Notes: a model not told the origin generated them from the letters alone. A stretch of 64,000 nucleotides of DNA from Paenibacillus oceani (GCF_014705615.1 NZ_JACXJA010000007.1:248001-312000), one strand, 5' to 3'. Positions 33,696-43,319 are shown, numbered from the stretch's first letter. Numbers and translations are program-made.

Positions 33696-36164
33696 TTACC
33701 GTTTCAGCAGCGTGATCGAAAATAAGGTGCTGCCTTGGTTAACGGCTGTTCCTGACGGGTTGAGAAGACGGAGGGACACCGTTCCTTTTGCCGCTACATA
33801 GGCGGATGCCACGAGCTTTTGCAGCGCGACATTGGTACCGACCGTTACGGCATCGCCGTCTACCGCCTCCGGATGGGCGATGTTGACGGTTGCTTCTCCG
33901 CCTCCTCCGGCGATTGACGGAACGTTCCACGTATAGTCGACAGAGAGCAGTTGGCGGTCGTTATAGCGGTTCGTATCGTCCGCGAAATAAGCGTTGCTCA
34001 GGCCGTTCGGGTCGGAGCCGTTTCCGTAAACAGTCGGGAAGGGGATATCGTAAAAGCGGTTGCCGATCAGCACCGGCTTTGCCGCCGTTCCGGCGTAGGC
34101 CGTCGTCCAGGCCCACCGCCAAGTAATGCCGACCCCGCTTTTGCCCGCGATGTTGTTATTGCACAGCCGGATGTTCATATAACCTTCGCTTGTCGTCAGC
34201 GGCAAGTTTTTGGCCGGATCGCAGTAAAACATCACGCCATTATGGCGAATGCTACACCCGCGCACCTCCAGTCCGTCGATGGAATTGATTTCAAGGATGT
34301 TGGACGAGGCAATGGTAGGGTGAACGTTGATCCGGTCCAGAACGGAGTTATGGAATTTCAAGACGCGGGCGTGAAAGGAACGGATGCCGTCGAACGTAAT
34401 ATTGCTCCATTCGCAGTTTTGCAGAACGTGCGACAGCGAGTCGATTCCAAAATGAATGACGGAAGCGTCCGCCTTCAGGACGAGATCCCGGAAAGAGCAG
34501 TTGACCAGGGAAGCCGGATAATAAACCGCTCCGTCCGTATGCGTAAACGTTTTGATCCGGTTGCCGGCGTTAAACAGGTGACGGGCATTCATATCGGGCG
34601 GAATAATAATTTTGACGCACGACTGCTGCGCGGCCGATCCGGCCGGGATCTCCAGCGTCGAGCGGCGGAACGTGAGATGAACCGCCTGCGGCAAATAAGA
34701 ATGCTCGTAGTAGCGCCACTGATTGACTCCCCCGAACACGACATTTTCCTTGGAGTCGTAATGGCCGTCATACGTCCAGCCTGCGGAGTTCGGCACGAGC
34801 GCCGGATCGTCGGCATTGGCCCGGTAAGCGACGTATTTTTTTCCGCTCTGGAAGACGACCGGCAGCTTGGATACGATATGGCAGCCGTCGACCAGAACGT
34901 GCCGCACCCGGTTAAAGACGAACCCGTTCACCGTTCCATGGAAGTAGCTGTCCCTCACCTGCAAATGTTCGCTATAGTCGAATTCGTCGCTGCTCCGCAG
35001 CCAGATAGCGGTAATGTAACCGCGGACGTCCGCCCGTTCGACGCTGATATGTTTGCTGCCGTAGCCGACGTTAATGCCGCGGGCTCCGATCGTACCGTCG
35101 CTGACCACTTGAATGTCGGACACGCTGCACTTGATGCCGTGCTTGTACTCGTAGCCCATCGTATTCGTTTTGCCGACGCGGATGCGGCGGTCGTGAATCG
35201 CATAGCTCCAAAAAATAAACACGCCGTATGTAATGTTCGCGTTGTCGTCGATCCGGACGTTCTCCCAGCTTCCTTCAGAGCAATAAAACGTCCGGATGAC
35301 GTTGCCCGCCGAAGGAAGCGGTCCGGCGGAAGGGCTGGCAAACGTAAAGTGAAGGTTGGCGTTGCGGAAGCCGTCGACCTTCCGCATCGTAATGACGGTG
35401 CCCGTATTCCGGGTCAGGCACAGCTCCAGATCGGAGATGCCGACGTTGCTGAGACGATAGTCGTCGCCGCCGTATTGCGCAGGGTCGAACGTATCCATGT
35501 CCGCGTAATAAGGCAGGTTGCTCGGATTCGTTCCGCCGAACCCTCCGCGGCTGTCCCAGACATGGATACAGCTGTCGCCCGTTCCGGGGGACTGAAACAG
35601 CAGCCGGGTATGGCCGGTGCCGCACAGAAAGACGTTGCTCCGCTGGATCGAGACATGGCTTCCCTGGACGACATACGTTCCGTCCGGGATTACTACGGTG
35701 CCGCCGCCCGCGTCGTAGGTGGCGTCGATCGCGCTTTGCAGCGCCGCCGTATCGTCGGTAACGCCATCGCCTTTGGCGCCGAACCACTTGGCGTTCAGAA
35801 CGTCTTCGTACGAACGCTTGAACCTCGCGCCGGCGGCGGATACGAGCACCGTCCCCGTATTATCCGCAGATGTCGTATCGGCGGGGTCGTAATAGTAGTG
35901 GCCTTCCTGGCCCGGGTCCGTTACATAATACGCCGTATCCGCGTCCGGCAGCGTCATCGTGCGCAAGCCGGATACCGTCGTCGCAACGACGCAAACGCCT
36001 GTAGCCTCTGTCAGGCCGTAAACCGATGAAGTAACGGAACTTTGCGCAAATGTTCGCGTAGCGAGGCTGGTCTGGACGAGGCCGCCTGCGGTCAACGCGG
36101 CGCCGGCAAGGCCGGCGGCTGCCAGCAGCTGTCTGCGGCTTAATTGTTTCGGATCGGAAGTCAT
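33696..36164 (-). CDS. Tat-exported right-handed beta-helix protein (pectate lyase-like)
   Basis: 822 residues. The N-terminus SRRQLLAAAGLAGAALTAGG is a twin-arginine signal. Around residues 125-165, AKWFGAKGDGVTDDTAALQ followed by AGGGTVVIPDGTYVV is the signature of the Pectate_lyase_3/GH28-GH55-type beta-helix. Many short strands with ladder-like Asn and Val follow to about residue 720, and the last ~80 residues form a separate beta-rich module. These folds occur in polysaccharide lyases, glycosidases and phage tailspikes; no catalytic set is evident to me. It is transcribed towards the exporter gene terminator. GGAG precedes ATG 36164. Confidence 0.85.
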   Translation of the reverse strand: MTSDPKQLSRRQLLAAAGLAGAALTAGGLVQTSLATRTFAQSSVTSSVYGLTEATGVCVVATTVSGLRTMTLPDADTAYYVTDPGQEGHYYYDPADTTSADNTGTVLVSAAGARFKRSYEDVLNAKWFGAKGDGVTDDTAALQSAIDATYDAGGGTVVIPDGTYVVQGSHVSIQRSNVFLCGTGHTRLLFQSPGTGDSCIHVWDSRGGFGGTNPSNLPYYADMDTFDPAQYGGDDYRLSNVGISDLELCLTRNTGTVITMRKVDGFRNANLHFTFASPSAGPLPSAGNVIRTFYCSEGSWENVRIDDNANITYGVFIFWSYAIHDRRIRVGKTNTMGYEYKHGIKCSVSDIQVVSDGTIGARGINVGYGSKHISVERADVRGYITAIWLRSSDEFDYSEHLQVRDSYFHGTVNGFVFNRVRHVLVDGCHIVSKLPVVFQSGKKYVAYRANADDPALVPNSAGWTYDGHYDSKENVVFGGVNQWRYYEHSYLPQAVHLTFRRSTLEIPAGSAAQQSCVKIIIPPDMNARHLFNAGNRIKTFTHTDGAVYYPASLVNCSFRDLVLKADASVIHFGIDSLSHVLQNCEWSNITFDGIRSFHARVLKFHNSVLDRINVHPTIASSNILEINSIDGLEVRGCSIRHNGVMFYCDPAKNLPLTTSEGYMNIRLCNNNIAGKSGVGITWRWAWTTAYAGTAAKPVLIGNRFYDIPFPTVYGNGSDPNGLSNAYFADDTNRYNDRQLLSVDYTWNVPSIAGGGGEATVNIAHPEAVDGDAVTVGTNVALQKLVASAYVAAKGTVSLRLLNPSGTAVNQGSTLFSITLLKR

Positions 36165-36257
36165 AAACGGTCACTCCATTTCCCCATGGTTATTGTCAGA
36201 CTGCGGGACCGCGCGGGCTCCGCAGCCGTCGTGCCTGAATCCGTCTTGCGCCGCCGG

Positions 36258-37652
36258 CTACTTGTTGGCGGATTCCAATTCCGCGATTTTTTGATTGGTC
36301 CGCTCCTCGGCTTCCCGGATCGCCGAATTGTAATCTTTGCCTCCGGCCATCAGCTCGGTGAACGCCTTGTTCAGCTCCGCGACGCCGTAGCCGTTATATT
36401 TGGACATGTACGCGGGCGGCGCGAACGTTTCCGGCAGGAACGCCTGCAGATTTTTCCCTTTATATTCGGGCGCATCCTGGGCGAACGCTTGCCGGATCTC
36501 TTTGTTTCTCAGCACGGTCAGGATGCCGCTGCGCGACTTCTGCAGCTGGAATTCGTCCGACGCCAGAAAGGCGAGAGCCTGAAACGCCTCCTCCTTGTGC
36601 GCGCTCGTGCTCGTCAAGTAGAAGAACAGCGGCCACGACTGCGGTCCGATGCCGGGCGCCTCTTTAAACGACGGGATTTTCGCGAAATCGTAATTGATCC
36701 CTTCGAACGACAAATCGTGAACGCCGGTACCGGACACCGGAAGCCACATGGCAAGCCGCTGCTCCTTGTGAAACAGCGTTCTCGTCTCGCCTCCCGCGAG
36801 CTGGGCGGGCGACAGCTGATTGCCGGGAATCTGGTAAAAGCGGAGCAGGTTGTGAACGTAGTCCCTCCACTTGCTGCTTGACAAATCGGCTTTTTGCGTC
36901 GTCGGCTTGATGAAGCCGAGCGAAAACGAATTGCGCAGCAGCGCATCGACCGGCGAGATGACGGTTCCGTAATACGATACGCCGCCTTCGCTCCGGGACA
37001 GCTTTTTCGTCATCTCGTACAGATCGTCCCACGTCATATTGTCCGTCGGATAGGCGACCCCGAACTTGTCGAACAAGTCCTTGTTGTAGACGATCGGCGA
37101 AGCGGCCCCGTTTACCGGCATCCCGTAGATGCCGCCCCCGGCGAGCTGCTTGGCGAGCGCGACCGTCGTCGGGTCGATGCGTTCCATATCAAAGCCATGC
37201 TTTTTGATGTAAGGCGTCATGTCGAATTGCAGCTTGTTATCTTCGATATTCCCGTAGAAGCCCGACAGCGCTACAATAACGACATCAAGCTGCGCTTTGG
37301 TCGTCAGCATCTCCTTGATCGGAGCGGCGCTTTTCGGCACGAACGAAATTTTCATATGCGGATATTTGTTCTGAATCGCATTGCCGTAGTCTTTCATGAA
37401 TGATTCCGCTGACCAGCCGAACGTCGCATCCTTAAATACGAGCTCCACCGGCTCCGGCGGCTTGGGCGTTTCGGGACGAGTCCTGGTCTGCGGCGCTTCT
37501 CCGGAGCTTCCGCTTCGGCTCCCGCAGGAGGTCAGCAGCAGCGGCGCGATCATCAGGCTGGCCAGGACGACCGTTCCGCTTCGCGCCCGGCGGCGTTTCC
37601 GGCCCCTCGTATACTTGTCCTCCTGTTCCGGGTTATTGCTGGATCGTGACAT
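36258..37652 (-). CDS. Orphan extracellular solute-binding lipoprotein (2)
   Basis: 464 residues with an unusually long, very basic N-terminus (KYTRGRKRRRARSG) before the signal helix and the lipobox LLTSC. The mature domain is family 1-like (LFDKFGVAYPTDNMTWDDLYEMTKKL; SDEFQLQKSRSGILTVLRN). It is a paralogue of the protein at 28852. It is divergent from a membrane-bound AraC regulator across a 291-base gap, with no permease gene beside it. It could cooperate with that sensor's extracellular domain or with a distant importer. Confidence 0.88.
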   Translation of the reverse strand: MSRSSNNPEQEDKYTRGRKRRRARSGTVVLASLMIAPLLLTSCGSRSGSSGEAPQTRTRPETPKPPEPVELVFKDATFGWSAESFMKDYGNAIQNKYPHMKISFVPKSAAPIKEMLTTKAQLDVVIVALSGFYGNIEDNKLQFDMTPYIKKHGFDMERIDPTTVALAKQLAGGGIYGMPVNGAASPIVYNKDLFDKFGVAYPTDNMTWDDLYEMTKKLSRSEGGVSYYGTVISPVDALLRNSFSLGFIKPTTQKADLSSSKWRDYVHNLLRFYQIPGNQLSPAQLAGGETRTLFHKEQRLAMWLPVSGTGVHDLSFEGINYDFAKIPSFKEAPGIGPQSWPLFFYLTSTSAHKEEAFQALAFLASDEFQLQKSRSGILTVLRNKEIRQAFAQDAPEYKGKNLQAFLPETFAPPAYMSKYNGYGVAELNKAFTELMAGGKDYNSAIREAEERTNQKIAELESANK

Positions 37653-37943
37653 GTTACGTACACCCCTTCGATTTGTTATGGCGACTGCATTCTTATTGTC
37701 TGATATTCCGGCCGGCGGGCCTATATTAAATTTTTAAGATTCATTACATTTGTTTGCGCAGCGGCATTACAGTTTTTCTGCGGAGTACGTTTTTTTGCGC
37801 GGCAGGGCGGGTGATTCGGCTTGGAGTGAGGGAGGGAGAACGGATGCGGCCCACTGTTTACAAGTCGTATACCGCATGTTACGATTCAAGTTACATAAGG
37901 GAGAGAACGGAACGGGAAGGCGACGTGGAATGGGGGCATTCGG
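37653..37943. promoter_or_regulatory. Divergent intergenic region (solute-binding protein / AraC sensor)
   Basis: 291 bases holding the control region of both genes. I could not find a convincing -35/-10 pair or palindrome. An AT-rich patch lies at about 37720-37800. Confidence 0.3.
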
Positions 37944-40175
37944 ATGAGAAAAGAGAGGGTACGCCGATTCAGCGCTTTATTCGAAAACGCTTACTTTCGG
38001 CGGTTGTTCGTATCGTATGCGGTGACAACCGCCCTGATCGCCTGCTTATGCGGCGCCGTCCTGTACGACAGGGCCGGAAGAGCCGCCCATGAGGAGCTGG
38101 AGCGGCAAAGCCGCAGCAAGCTGCTGGGCGTTCAGGAGCATCTGGAGAATACGTACCCGAACGTATTCAAAAACGCGTTCGTCAGCAATTTGCTGTCGGC
38201 GGTCGATAAGCCGGGGCGGGACGCGTTTTCCGTCTATTACGAAGAGTACGGACAAAATGTATATCAAATGTATCATTTGGCCGCTCACTTGAAAACGATC
38301 GTTTCCGGCCGGCCCGAAGCGGAGAACGTAACGGTTTATTTCAAAAATACGAATTTTATGGTCGACAAGCACGCCTTCTTCCCGAAGGAGGAGCATACGC
38401 CGGGCGCCGAACTGATCCAGCGGCTGCAAAAGGACGAAATCCCGACAAACCGCTGGCTGCAGCGCAACGTGTATTACGGCGAAGGGGTGTACGACCGGCT
38501 CATGACGTTCGTATATTCGTTTCCCGAACGGGCGAAGGGCGGCGAGATCCAAGGGTATATGCTGATCGACATTCGCGCCGACCGGTTCCGCGACATCCTC
38601 AGCGGGCTTGCCGGCGATTCCGGAGAGAAATTTGTGATGCTGAGCGTCAAGGACGGCTATATGACCGGCTCGGATCACGTTACGGAAACGGATTTCACTC
38701 GGGTGCTGAACGTCCGGGAACGGGGGGCAGGGAGCGGCGACAAAGGAGTGAGCCTGCTTCCGGCGTCCGAAGGGAACGGCGATTGGGCATATGCCTCGAT
38801 CCGGCCGAAAGGGATGGTAGCTCCGGCTTCCGCCCAGATGCAGCGCAACGTCGTTTTCGTATGTCTGGGCGTGATCGCGTTAGGCGTGCTGATCGCTTAT
38901 TATTTGTCGCTCAAATCGTATAAACCTGTGCAAACGATGCTGCTACGGCTGAAGGAACGCGACAACGGGCTGCTTCCGAATCAGCAGCGCAATGAATTTC
39001 TGGCGCTCGATCTCGTGCTGAACGGGCTGTACAGCACGATCCAGCAGCTGTCCCAGCAAGTGGACGGGAATATGCTGCACGCCTTGCTGAACGGCCGATT
39101 GTCCGAGGACGAGATGCCGAAGCAGGTGCCGGTCAAAGCCGGTTACGTCGTGGCGGCTGTCAGGATGGAGAACGGCGGCGCGCGCGAGCTCGTCCCGGCC
39201 CTTCAGAGCGGCAGTCCGATTACGCAGTTAGTCGCCGAGAAAGATGCGCATGAGATCACGATCCTGTATTTCAGCGATGAGACGGGGACCCTCCGGGAGC
39301 GCATCCGGGAGGAGCTGGAGCGCTTGCTGCCTTCACTTGCCGGGGATCGCGGTTATGCGGCCGGGATGGGCGGTCTGGTACAGACGCGCGAGGATATCGC
39401 CAAGTCGAACGAACAAGCGGCCAGCGCTTTGAAATACACGTTTCTGCTCGGGATGAACCGCGTGTTTGACTCCGAGGAACTCGGATTGCGCTGCGATATT
39501 CCTCAGATCGATTACGAGCCGTTCGAGCGCGCGCTTCGTGCGGGAAACAGCGAGGCGGCGAAGCAGTTTATCGCCGATTTTTTGGAGAAGATCGAGGGCC
39601 GGCCCGTCCCGCTGGAAACGGCGGAGCTTTCGCTTGCGCAGTTGACGATGATCATGTCCAAGGTAATGATCGATATCAATACGAAGGAACGTATCTTTCC
39701 CGACGTTTTGCCGTATCAGCGGGCGAGTCAGGGGACGTTTGCCGAAACGGTCGCCTTGATTTGCGAGCAGAGCATGCAGATTGCCGGTCATATCGGGCGG
39801 CATTTGCTGCCGCATGCGCAGCACGAAGTCATAGCCGGACTGATGCGGTATATCGATGCCCATCTGCACGAAGATATATCGCTGGACCAGCTGGCGGGAA
39901 TGGCCGGGCTGTCGACCCAATATTTGTCCAGACAGTTCAAGGAGATCGCCGGGATTTCCTTTATCGAATATTTGACGAATGTGCGGATGGAGCGGGCCGG
40001 CGGACTTTTGCAGAACAGCCGCTCGTCCGTAACGGAGATCGCCTCCGCTGTCGGATACAGCAACGCTCAATATTTTTGTGCAAGGTTTAAAAGCAAGTTC
40101 GGCGTCACGCCGATGCAATACCGGAATTTATTCAAAGCAGAGGGTGACCGGACCGCGCATGCGGGACGCGGATAG
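37944..40175 (+). CDS. Membrane-bound AraC-type transcriptional regulator
   Basis: 743 residues. Two membrane helices (~20-42: FVSYAVTTALIACLCGAVLY; ~300-322: NVVFVCLGVIALGVLIAYYLSL) bracket an extracytoplasmic sensor of ~255 residues. A cytoplasmic linker with a GGDEF-unrelated middle domain leads to a C-terminal AraC double helix-turn-helix (~640-735: DISLDQLAGMAGLSTQYLSRQFKEIAGISF...VTEIASAVGYSNAQYFCARFKSKFGVTP). This one-component architecture is abundant in Paenibacillus and usually controls neighbouring glycan genes. GGGGG precedes ATG 37944. Likely targets are the divergent binding protein and the beta-helix gene (inference). Confidence 0.93.
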   Translation: MRKERVRRFSALFENAYFRRLFVSYAVTTALIACLCGAVLYDRAGRAAHEELERQSRSKLLGVQEHLENTYPNVFKNAFVSNLLSAVDKPGRDAFSVYYEEYGQNVYQMYHLAAHLKTIVSGRPEAENVTVYFKNTNFMVDKHAFFPKEEHTPGAELIQRLQKDEIPTNRWLQRNVYYGEGVYDRLMTFVYSFPERAKGGEIQGYMLIDIRADRFRDILSGLAGDSGEKFVMLSVKDGYMTGSDHVTETDFTRVLNVRERGAGSGDKGVSLLPASEGNGDWAYASIRPKGMVAPASAQMQRNVVFVCLGVIALGVLIAYYLSLKSYKPVQTMLLRLKERDNGLLPNQQRNEFLALDLVLNGLYSTIQQLSQQVDGNMLHALLNGRLSEDEMPKQVPVKAGYVVAAVRMENGGARELVPALQSGSPITQLVAEKDAHEITILYFSDETGTLRERIREELERLLPSLAGDRGYAAGMGGLVQTREDIAKSNEQAASALKYTFLLGMNRVFDSEELGLRCDIPQIDYEPFERALRAGNSEAAKQFIADFLEKIEGRPVPLETAELSLAQLTMIMSKVMIDINTKERIFPDVLPYQRASQGTFAETVALICEQSMQIAGHIGRHLLPHAQHEVIAGLMRYIDAHLHEDISLDQLAGMAGLSTQYLSRQFKEIAGISFIEYLTNVRMERAGGLLQNSRSSVTEIASAVGYSNAQYFCARFKSKFGVTPMQYRNLFKAEGDRTAHAGRG

Positions 40176-40238
40176 ACGGAGGGAGGGGGCCGGCGTCCGT
40201 CCGCTGTCCGGGATTTCGCTTCATCCATAGGAGGGGAA

Positions 40239-42128
40239 ATGAAAAGATCTAGCCGCTATTCGTTAGGGCGCTGCATGATGCTGCTCGTATACCGGATATG
40301 GAGGGCTATGCCCGTGCTTGCATCGGTATGGCTCGCCGTTCCGCTGCTGCTCGGGCTGCTGCTCGTTCCGGGCTTCGCGGCGCAGCGGGAGCTGATCGAT
40401 CTATTTACAGGAGGAATCGGCGGCAAAAGCTGGACCGAGATGCTCGCGTTGGCCTGGCAACCTGTCGTCGTGATCGCGGCCGTCGCGATGCTCCGCTCGT
40501 CGTTATCCGCCCTGGACCAGATGACGGATTCCGGGTTGAAGGACCGGGCGTCGATGCTTCTGCAGGCCGAGGTGCATGCCAAGGCGGTCGGCGTTCCGCT
40601 CGAGCGGATGGAGCAGGCCGGCTACTATGACCGGTTGGACCGAGCCAATCAGGCGGCCAGGTCGGAGCTGTTCGACATTTTGCAAAACGGGATTGCGCTG
40701 CTCCGCCTGTTATTCGAGTTCGCGGGGCTGCTGGTCGTATGCTGGCTGGCCGATCCGGTCGTCGGCGTTATTCTTGCCTTCGTGTTTACGGTGTCATTCG
40801 CGATCCGTCTGGAAGCGGATATGGTGAAGCGCAGGTTGAACCGGGAGCTGACGTTCTCCGGCAGATACTCCGACTATTTGCGCAGCGCTGCGGTCCAGCC
40901 GGCGACGGTGAAGGAGCTTCGTTTATTCGGATCGATGAGCTACCTGATCGGAAAATGGCATGCGGTCACGGAGCAGGCGGTTACACTTCGCGGCGATGCG
41001 AACCGGAGAGAGATCCGTCACGGCATCGTCGTATCGGCCGTTCAGATCGCCGGCCTGTTCGCTTCGATCGTATGGCTCGTTTTGCAGATGAAGGCGGGAA
41101 CGTTTACGGCGGGAACGCTGGTCGTCGTCTTCCAGGCGATGAGGCAAGCTTACGGAATATCCGGAAGAATGGCGTGGCCGGTAGGGAAGCTGTATTTGCA
41201 AAGTGCGAAAATCACCGACCTGGTCCGGTATTTGCATGAACCGCCGGAGACGGAGGCGGGAGCAGGAGAGAGGACTGGGGCAGCGGAGCGCCGGGAGCGT
41301 TATGGTCCGGACGGAGCGTCCGCCGCAGAGAGCCGGTCTTCCCAAGTGCCGGGCGAAGAGGGGTGCATCGTGTTCGATCAGGTGGAGTTTCGTTATCCCG
41401 GCGCTTCGCAGCCGGTGCTGCGTAATATCCGGCTGGAGCTGAAGCCCGGCGAGACCGTAGCGCTTGTAGGGGGAAACGGTGCGGGCAAATCGACGCTCGT
41501 CCGGCTGCTGCTCGGTCTGTACGAGCCGACATCGGGCCAAGTGACGTGGGACGGTACCGACTACCGGGAATTGGACCGGGAGCTGTTCCGAGAATCGGTA
41601 TCCGCCGCGTTCCAGGACTACGTCCGCTATGAAACGACGGTTCGCGACAACGTCGGTTTTGGCCGGCCGGACCTGCTGAACGACGACGATTCGGTCCGGC
41701 TCGCGATGCGGGCGGGCGGGGCCGAGCGGATCGGGGGCGGTGATCTCGATTCGCGGGTCGGGCTTGTGACGGAAGGCGCCCGCGAGCTGAGCGGCGGACA
41801 ATGGCAGCGTCTCGCGATCTCCCGCGCCGCGATCCGCCCGGCCCGCCTGCTGGTGCTCGATGAGCCGACCGCCGCGCTGGACCCGCAGCACGAACAGGAA
41901 CTGTACCGTTCGTTCCGCGAATTGTCCCGAGGTCGGACCGTGCTGTTCGTCTCGCACCGGCTCGGCTGGGCGCGGTACGCCGACCGGATCGTCGTGCTTC
42001 GGGACGGTGCGATCGCCGAAGAAGGAACCCATGAAGCGCTGATGGCTGCGGATTCCTGCTATGCAGCGATGTTTCGGGCGCAAGCCTGGTGGTATTGCGA
42101 CGAGAGAGGGGGGAAAGGTCAGCCTTGA
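40239..42128 (+). CDS. ABC exporter half-transporter (membrane domain fused to ATPase), B
   Basis: 629 residues. Exporter membrane domain (~20-335), a poorly conserved Gly/Ala/Glu-rich linker (~340-370), then the ATPase: Walker A GGNGAGKST, Q-loop AFQDYVRYETTV, signature LSGGQWQ, Walker B LLVLDEPTAALDP, H-loop FVSHRLG. No C39 peptidase. AGGAGGGGAA precedes ATG 40239. It is related to the exporter at 31821 (SGGxWQ signature and MFRAQAWWY end). The 3' end overlaps by ten bases the end of the convergent ferrochelatase pseudogene. Confidence 0.9.
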   Translation: MKRSSRYSLGRCMMLLVYRIWRAMPVLASVWLAVPLLLGLLLVPGFAAQRELIDLFTGGIGGKSWTEMLALAWQPVVVIAAVAMLRSSLSALDQMTDSGLKDRASMLLQAEVHAKAVGVPLERMEQAGYYDRLDRANQAARSELFDILQNGIALLRLLFEFAGLLVVCWLADPVVGVILAFVFTVSFAIRLEADMVKRRLNRELTFSGRYSDYLRSAAVQPATVKELRLFGSMSYLIGKWHAVTEQAVTLRGDANRREIRHGIVVSAVQIAGLFASIVWLVLQMKAGTFTAGTLVVVFQAMRQAYGISGRMAWPVGKLYLQSAKITDLVRYLHEPPETEAGAGERTGAAERRERYGPDGASAAESRSSQVPGEEGCIVFDQVEFRYPGASQPVLRNIRLELKPGETVALVGGNGAGKSTLVRLLLGLYEPTSGQVTWDGTDYRELDRELFRESVSAAFQDYVRYETTVRDNVGFGRPDLLNDDDSVRLAMRAGGAERIGGGDLDSRVGLVTEGARELSGGQWQRLAISRAAIRPARLLVLDEPTAALDPQHEQELYRSFRELSRGRTVLFVSHRLGWARYADRIVVLRDGAIAEEGTHEALMAADSCYAAMFRAQAWWYCDERGGKGQP

Positions 42129-42612
42129 ACCTCGGAGGCGTCGATGAAACCGGCGACGATTCGCTCCAGTGCGGTCATAAAATCGTCCGAATCGTTCGGA
42201 TATTGAACCGATACGAATTCCATGCCGAGTTCTCTGGCTTTCACGCTGCAATCGTGGCCGCAATCATAGACGACCTCGACATTTTCCGTCACGGTGAGCA
42301 GGTCGCATGCGACGACGGCGGCCGCTCCGTCTGCGGCGGCTTCTCCGATAAACGGCGGCGTATGCTTGAACGCGGTATACACCGCAATCTTCTCGCCGTA
42401 ACGAAGCTCCAGCCTTCGTTCAAGCGCCCGGGCTGCCGGGCTGTGACCGCGCCGAGCGGATCGACGGTTCCCAGGCGCCGGTAACGCTTGGCCGCATCCG
42501 ACATAACCGATTCCACCGGCAGGCGGCCGTGGAACAGGTGCGAGTAAAAGGCAGGCAGCTCGTCTATCGAAGCAATCGAACAGTAACCCATCAGAAAAAC
42601 GGCTTTTTTCAT
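42119..42612 (-). pseudogene. hemH: Ferrochelatase remnant: frameshifted and with the middle deleted
   Basis: The start MKKAVFLMGYCSIASIDELPAFYSHLFHGR followed by RYRRLG.VDPLGAVTARQ matches the ferrochelatase N-terminus. The frame then shifts by one base near 42440; in the other frame ARALERRLELRYGEKIAVYTAFKHTPPFI continues the family. Next comes DLLTVTENVEVVYDCG...ELGMEFVSVQYPNDSDDFMTALERIV, the C-terminal block that holds the catalytic Glu. Some 150 central residues, with the active-site His, are absent. Ferrochelatases have about 310 residues. A good SD (GGAG) remains. It is a double-damaged gene unless the indel is a sequencing error; the deletion alone would still inactivate it. Confidence 0.75.
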
Positions 42613-42621
42613 AGTCGAATC

Positions 42622-42740
42622 TCCTTATTTCCTGAAAGGCCCGGGATGAAACCATTCGGCCAGTTCCCTAACCGTATCGTCGTTATAGCGGTTCGGGAAA
42701 CTGTCAACGCTCCCCATCGGCAGCACAATACCGGGAATTC
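42622..42740 (-). pseudogene. C-terminal remnant of an unidentified gene upstream of hemH remnant
   Basis: On the minus strand the frame ending at about 42624 reads IPGIVLPMGSVDSFPN, then RYNDDTVRELAEWFHPG, and stops ten bases before the ferrochelatase start, as an upstream operon partner would. The 5' part is missing: the frame meets the FecCD fragment of the opposite strand near 42745. I do not recognise the family. Confidence 0.35.
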
Positions 42741-42754
42741 CCCTACTACCGTAA

Positions 42755-43005
42755 CTTTGTTTGACGGCACTCGCCGCCTGAAACGGTATGCGATTACCTT
42801 CTCCGTGATGACCGCCGCTATAATTGCCGCCGTAATAGCCGCTTGCTCGCTGGGACCGGTATGCATACCGTTCAGCAGAACGACCGCGATTTTGGCGCAT
42901 AAGCTCGGTCTGCCTGCCTGGACCGCTTTCTCCGATCGGGAGCTGCTGGTCGTTGCTCAGGTCCGTCTGCCCCGCGTACTGGCGGGCGCTATGGTCCCAC
43001 GTTTG
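42755..43005 (+). pseudogene. FecCD-type iron/siderophore permease fragment
   Basis: About 80 residues: a first membrane helix (AITFSVMTAAIIAAVIAACS), then a periplasmic stretch and LLVVAQVRLPRVLAGAMV. The RLPRVLAG block is the start of the FecCD/BtuC permease core, normally followed by GAALAxxGxxxQ. Here the homology ends abruptly at ~43005 and some 250 residues are missing. The 5' border, near 42745, is also abrupt. It belongs to the iron theme of its neighbours. Confidence 0.6.
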
Positions 43006-43319
43006 TCCTCCTGTGATGGTTTCTTCCTGCCGATCCGCTGCGCCACAGCGTTCACTGAACATTTCTTTCCCTTGGGCATATAATTTTACTTTGGTTTAAA
43101 ATTTTTCCTTTAGGTAAACAAAATGCCCGAAAAAAAGACGGGCGCCGATCGGGCTTCCGGATGATTTTTATCGTACAATATGAAAGTTTTCCTTGCGACA
43201 AATATTTTCCTGAATGCAAGAATGATTCGGTATATCGAGTTAAATACAGGAATCATGAGTTACTTTGAATTATTAATCGAAATATGGGGGCTATCTGTGG
43301 CAGCCGCTCAAAAAAAAGC

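Noticed and set aside
33951-36029. 692-codon plus-strand frame opposite the beta-helix gene
   Set aside because: The minus strand has a Tat signal and a Pectate_lyase_3 signature; the plus frame is repetitive Val/Arg/Asp sequence without domains.
43125-43143. GCCCG/CGGGC hairpin considered as a terminator
   Set aside because: Only five base pairs with an A-rich loop and no T-run on either strand; too weak.
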